In this document: positions 52,863 to 54,526 of the stretch, piece after piece | How positions within the stretch are numbered: the first letter of the stretch is position 1 | Layout: each line of letters begins with the position of its first letter | Translations under genes and position numbers: made by a program | Source of the DNA: an uncultured Halieaceae bacterium | Lineage (GTDB): Bacteria; Pseudomonadota; Gammaproteobacteria; Pseudomonadales; Halieaceae | Direction: 5' to 3' | Length of the DNA: 54,526 nucleotides | Assembly: GCA_913031575.1 (NCBI GenBank) | Contig: CAJWEV010000010.1 | Span: forward strand, 1 to 54,526 | Notes under the pieces: generated by a model | Database searches by the model: none | What the model saw: the letters and a program-made list of their open reading frames with translations, nothing else | Told to the model about the DNA's origin: nothing

Positions 52863-53858
52863 CTAGGGTTCGTCACCAAAGATACCGATGCGCTTTTCGC
52901 CCGAACCGCTCACGCTCGCGCGATACATGCCCGGGGTGTTAAAGACCATAGACACCTCACCACTCGCACCTACCGCCACAATACCGCCATCACCACCCGC
53001 TACCACCAACTCATCCATAATGACGGCTTCCGCGGCCTCTTGGAGGCTCTGTCCAGCGAGCTGCATCCGAGCACAAATATCTCTCGCAACTGTATGACGA
53101 ATGAAATATTCGCCGTGGCCCGTGGCAGAAACCGCGCACGAGCGATTGTCCGCATAGGTCCCGGCACCTATCACTGGCGCATCACCTATGCGACCCCAGC
53201 GCTTACCAGTCATGCCACCCGTTGAGGTGCCCGCAACAAGGTTACCTTGGGAATCAAGTACCACAACACCCACGGTGCCGAACTTGTGATCAACATTAGG
53301 GTCGAGACCTGCTTGCTTGCGCCGTTTGTAGGACTCGAGGGTACGTTTACGCCGCTCGGTCTCAAAATACGCAGGTGACACCTCAGGAATGCCCAACTCC
53401 CTCGCAAACTGTTCAGCGCCTCGGGACGCGAGCATAACGTGCGGTGACTGCTCCATGACAGCCCTTGCGAGCGCGATGGGAGATCTAATAGTAGTGACAC
53501 CCGCAACTGCGCCTGCATCCATCTGCTCGCCATGCATGATCGACGCATCGAGCTCATGCTGCCCGTCCCAAGTGTACACGGAGCCCTTACCCGCATTGAA
53601 TAAGGGTGAATCCTCCATGCGTTGGATAATGGCGACAACAACGTCCAGGCCTTCTTCGCCGGCCTGCAGCCGCCGATAACCGTCGGATATCGAGTCTTCA
53701 AGAAAGGTGCGATATTCAGCCTCGATCTCGGCACTCATACGATCGCGCTCGATTGTCCCAGCTCCTCCGTGTAAAGCGATCGCCACGGGGGCGTCCGCGG
53801 CCAGAACCCCGAAGGGTAAAAGGCAAAGAAATAAGCTGCTAACGAAACGCACGATCAT
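52863..53858 (-). CDS. Isoaspartyl peptidase / L-asparaginase (Ntn hydrolase), exported
   Basis: Plant-type asparaginase of 331 residues with signal peptide ([18 protein letters not shown]). The precursor self-cleaves before Thr195 in [10 protein letters not shown], which becomes the nucleophile of the beta subunit; [20 protein letters not shown] follows, with the substrate Arg. [14 protein letters not shown] opens the alpha subunit. It removes isoaspartyl dipeptides or deamidates asparagine, here in the periplasm. The start overlaps the stop of the upstream amidohydrolase gene by four bases, which points to a shared dipeptide or amide catabolic task. Confidence 0.93.
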   Translation of the reverse strand: MIVRFVSSLFLCLLPFGVLAADAPVAIALHGGAGTIERDRMSAEIEAEYRTFLEDSISDGYRRLQAGEEGLDVVVAIIQRMEDSPLFNAGKGSVYTWDGQHELDASIMHGEQMDAGAVAGVTTIRSPIALARAVMEQSPHVMLASRGAEQFARELGIPEVSPAYFETERRKRTLESYKRRKQAGLDPNVDHKFGTVGVVVLDSQGNLVAGTSTGGMTGKRWGRIGDAPVIGAGTYADNRSCAVSATGHGEYFIRHTVARDICARMQLAGQSLQEAAEAVIMDELVVAGGDGGIVAVGASGEVSMVFNTPGMYRASVSGSGEKRIGIFGDEP

Positions 53859-54526
53859 TCACCATCATGTCGGAATACGACACCCGCTTTCATAACGAAA
53901 TTTGGTCGCTCCAACACCCGCACATCCTCAAGAGGATTTTCATTGAACGCGACAATATCAGCGTGAAATCCAGGTGCAATCTGCCCCAACTCACCCTCGA
54001 CCTTGAGCAAATCTGCAGCGTTTACCGTTGCTGACTGTATCGCCGCCATGACGGGCATACCGGCCTCAACCATAAACCGAAACTCCTTGCCATTGGCTCC
54101 ATGCGGGGACACTCCCGCATCAGTGCCAAATGCAATTTTTACACCAGCCTCGTAGGCCGCACCAAAGGTATCTTGTATCTGGGGTCCAATCGCCGCTGCC
54201 TTTGGACGAACTACCGCCGGCAACTTATTGTCGAGCTCAGCTAAGTCACCTACCCATTTGCCCGCGGAAATGGTGGGAACGTACCAAGTGCCATATTTGC
54301 GCATGAGGCGAATAGCTTCCTCGTCCATATAAGTTCCGTGCTCGACAGAGTCGACACCGGCTCTAATGGCACGCTTCATACCAAGGGCACCATGAGCGTG
54401 TACTGCCACCACGAAGTCATAGTCCTTAGCCGCGGTAACCACCGCTTCCAACTCCTCGTCCGTGAACTGCGGGTTGTCGCCACTCTTTGCAAGCGACAAC
54501 ACACCCCCGGTCACCGTCAACTTGAC
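53855..54526 (-). CDS. Amidohydrolase family protein, C-terminal part, cut by window edge
   Basis: The frame is open through the right edge (codons upstream of the TTG at 54520 read Val-Lys-Leu), so the first half is missing. The visible 224 residues resemble the imidazolonepropionase/Xaa-Pro dipeptidase-like amidohydrolases: [20 protein letters not shown], the His ligands in VVAVHAHG and [15 protein letters not shown], the catalytic Asp in [14 protein letters not shown], and the closing [19 protein letters not shown]. It hydrolyses an amide or peptide bond. It is coupled by a four-base overlap to the isoaspartyl peptidase. Confidence 0.88.
   Translation of the reverse strand, partial: VKLTVTGGVLSLAKSGDNPQFTDEELEAVVTAAKDYDFVVAVHAHGALGMKRAIRAGVDSVEHGTYMDEEAIRLMRKYGTWYVPTISAGKWVGDLAELDNKLPAVVRPKAAAIGPQIQDTFGAAYEAGVKIAFGTDAGVSPHGANGKEFRFMVEAGMPVMAAIQSATVNAADLLKVEGELGQIAPGFHADIVAFNENPLEDVRVLERPNFVMKAGVVFRHDGE

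Noticed and set aside
1-54526. CRISPR arrays, transposases, integrases, tRNA and rRNA genes
   Set aside because: Looked for direct-repeat/spacer patterns, DDE-type proteins, tRNA cloverleaf ends and rRNA stretches in the spacers; none recognised by eye.

Overview
The window reads as a chromosomal segment of a marine-type gammaproteobacterium, probably near the OM60/NOR5 (Halieaceae) or related Cellvibrionales-like groups. That placement is an inference from gene content and order: the lepA-mucD-mucC-mucB-mucA-algU-nadB order known from Pseudomonas, many acyl-CoA genes, a DUF3604 protein, and compact gene packing. Base composition looks even throughout. I saw no insertion sequence, phage gene, CRISPR array, tRNA or rRNA. 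Both ends cut through genes (lepA on the left, an amidohydrolase on the right).

Layout. 1-5094 (minus strand): lepA and the envelope-stress operon rpoE-rseA-rseB-rseC-mucD, with a candidate sigma-E promoter in front of rpoE. 5243-12090: nadB, sdhE, ygfZ, ung, a RarD-like permease, a secreted trypsin-like protease, trhO and a BolA/IbaG protein. 12091-12580 has no intact gene but contains two abutting open frames that may be a gene remnant. 12581-20371: an RDD membrane protein, lptG/lptF, then pepA-holC-valS and a cold-shock protein. 20384-26942: a methyltransferase, a secreted TPR/TonB-like protein with a terminator inside its leader, a LysR regulator, and tatD-rapA.

26946-35602 is a catabolic island. 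It holds an exported DUF3604 (PHP-like) protein, a PaaG-like crotonase, two acyl-CoA ligases, an APH-type phosphotransferase and a GntP-family permease. Together these could release or import an organic acid, activate it to a CoA thioester and process it; the substrate is unknown. 35692-37640 is a D-amino-acid module (class IV aminotransferase plus alanine racemase). 37708-43134 holds ppx, amtB (no glnK beside it), a PhoA-type alkaline phosphatase and a Tas-like aldo/keto reductase. These suggest phosphorus and nitrogen scavenging.

43146-51123: gspB/gspA for secretin assembly; a two-gene operon of an FMN nitronate-monooxygenase-like protein and a class I-like HMG-CoA reductase (the most unexpected gene pair here); a type IV pilin; two thioredoxin-fold proteins; a flavin-reductase-like protein; and a DUF3014 protein. 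51151-54526 (minus strand): recA-recX under a clear LexA box, an isoaspartyl peptidase and the partial amidohydrolase.

Start codons were re-chosen where a Shine-Dalgarno sequence or family N-terminus favoured an internal start; each entry says so. All functional calls rest on motif recognition by eye, without database searches.
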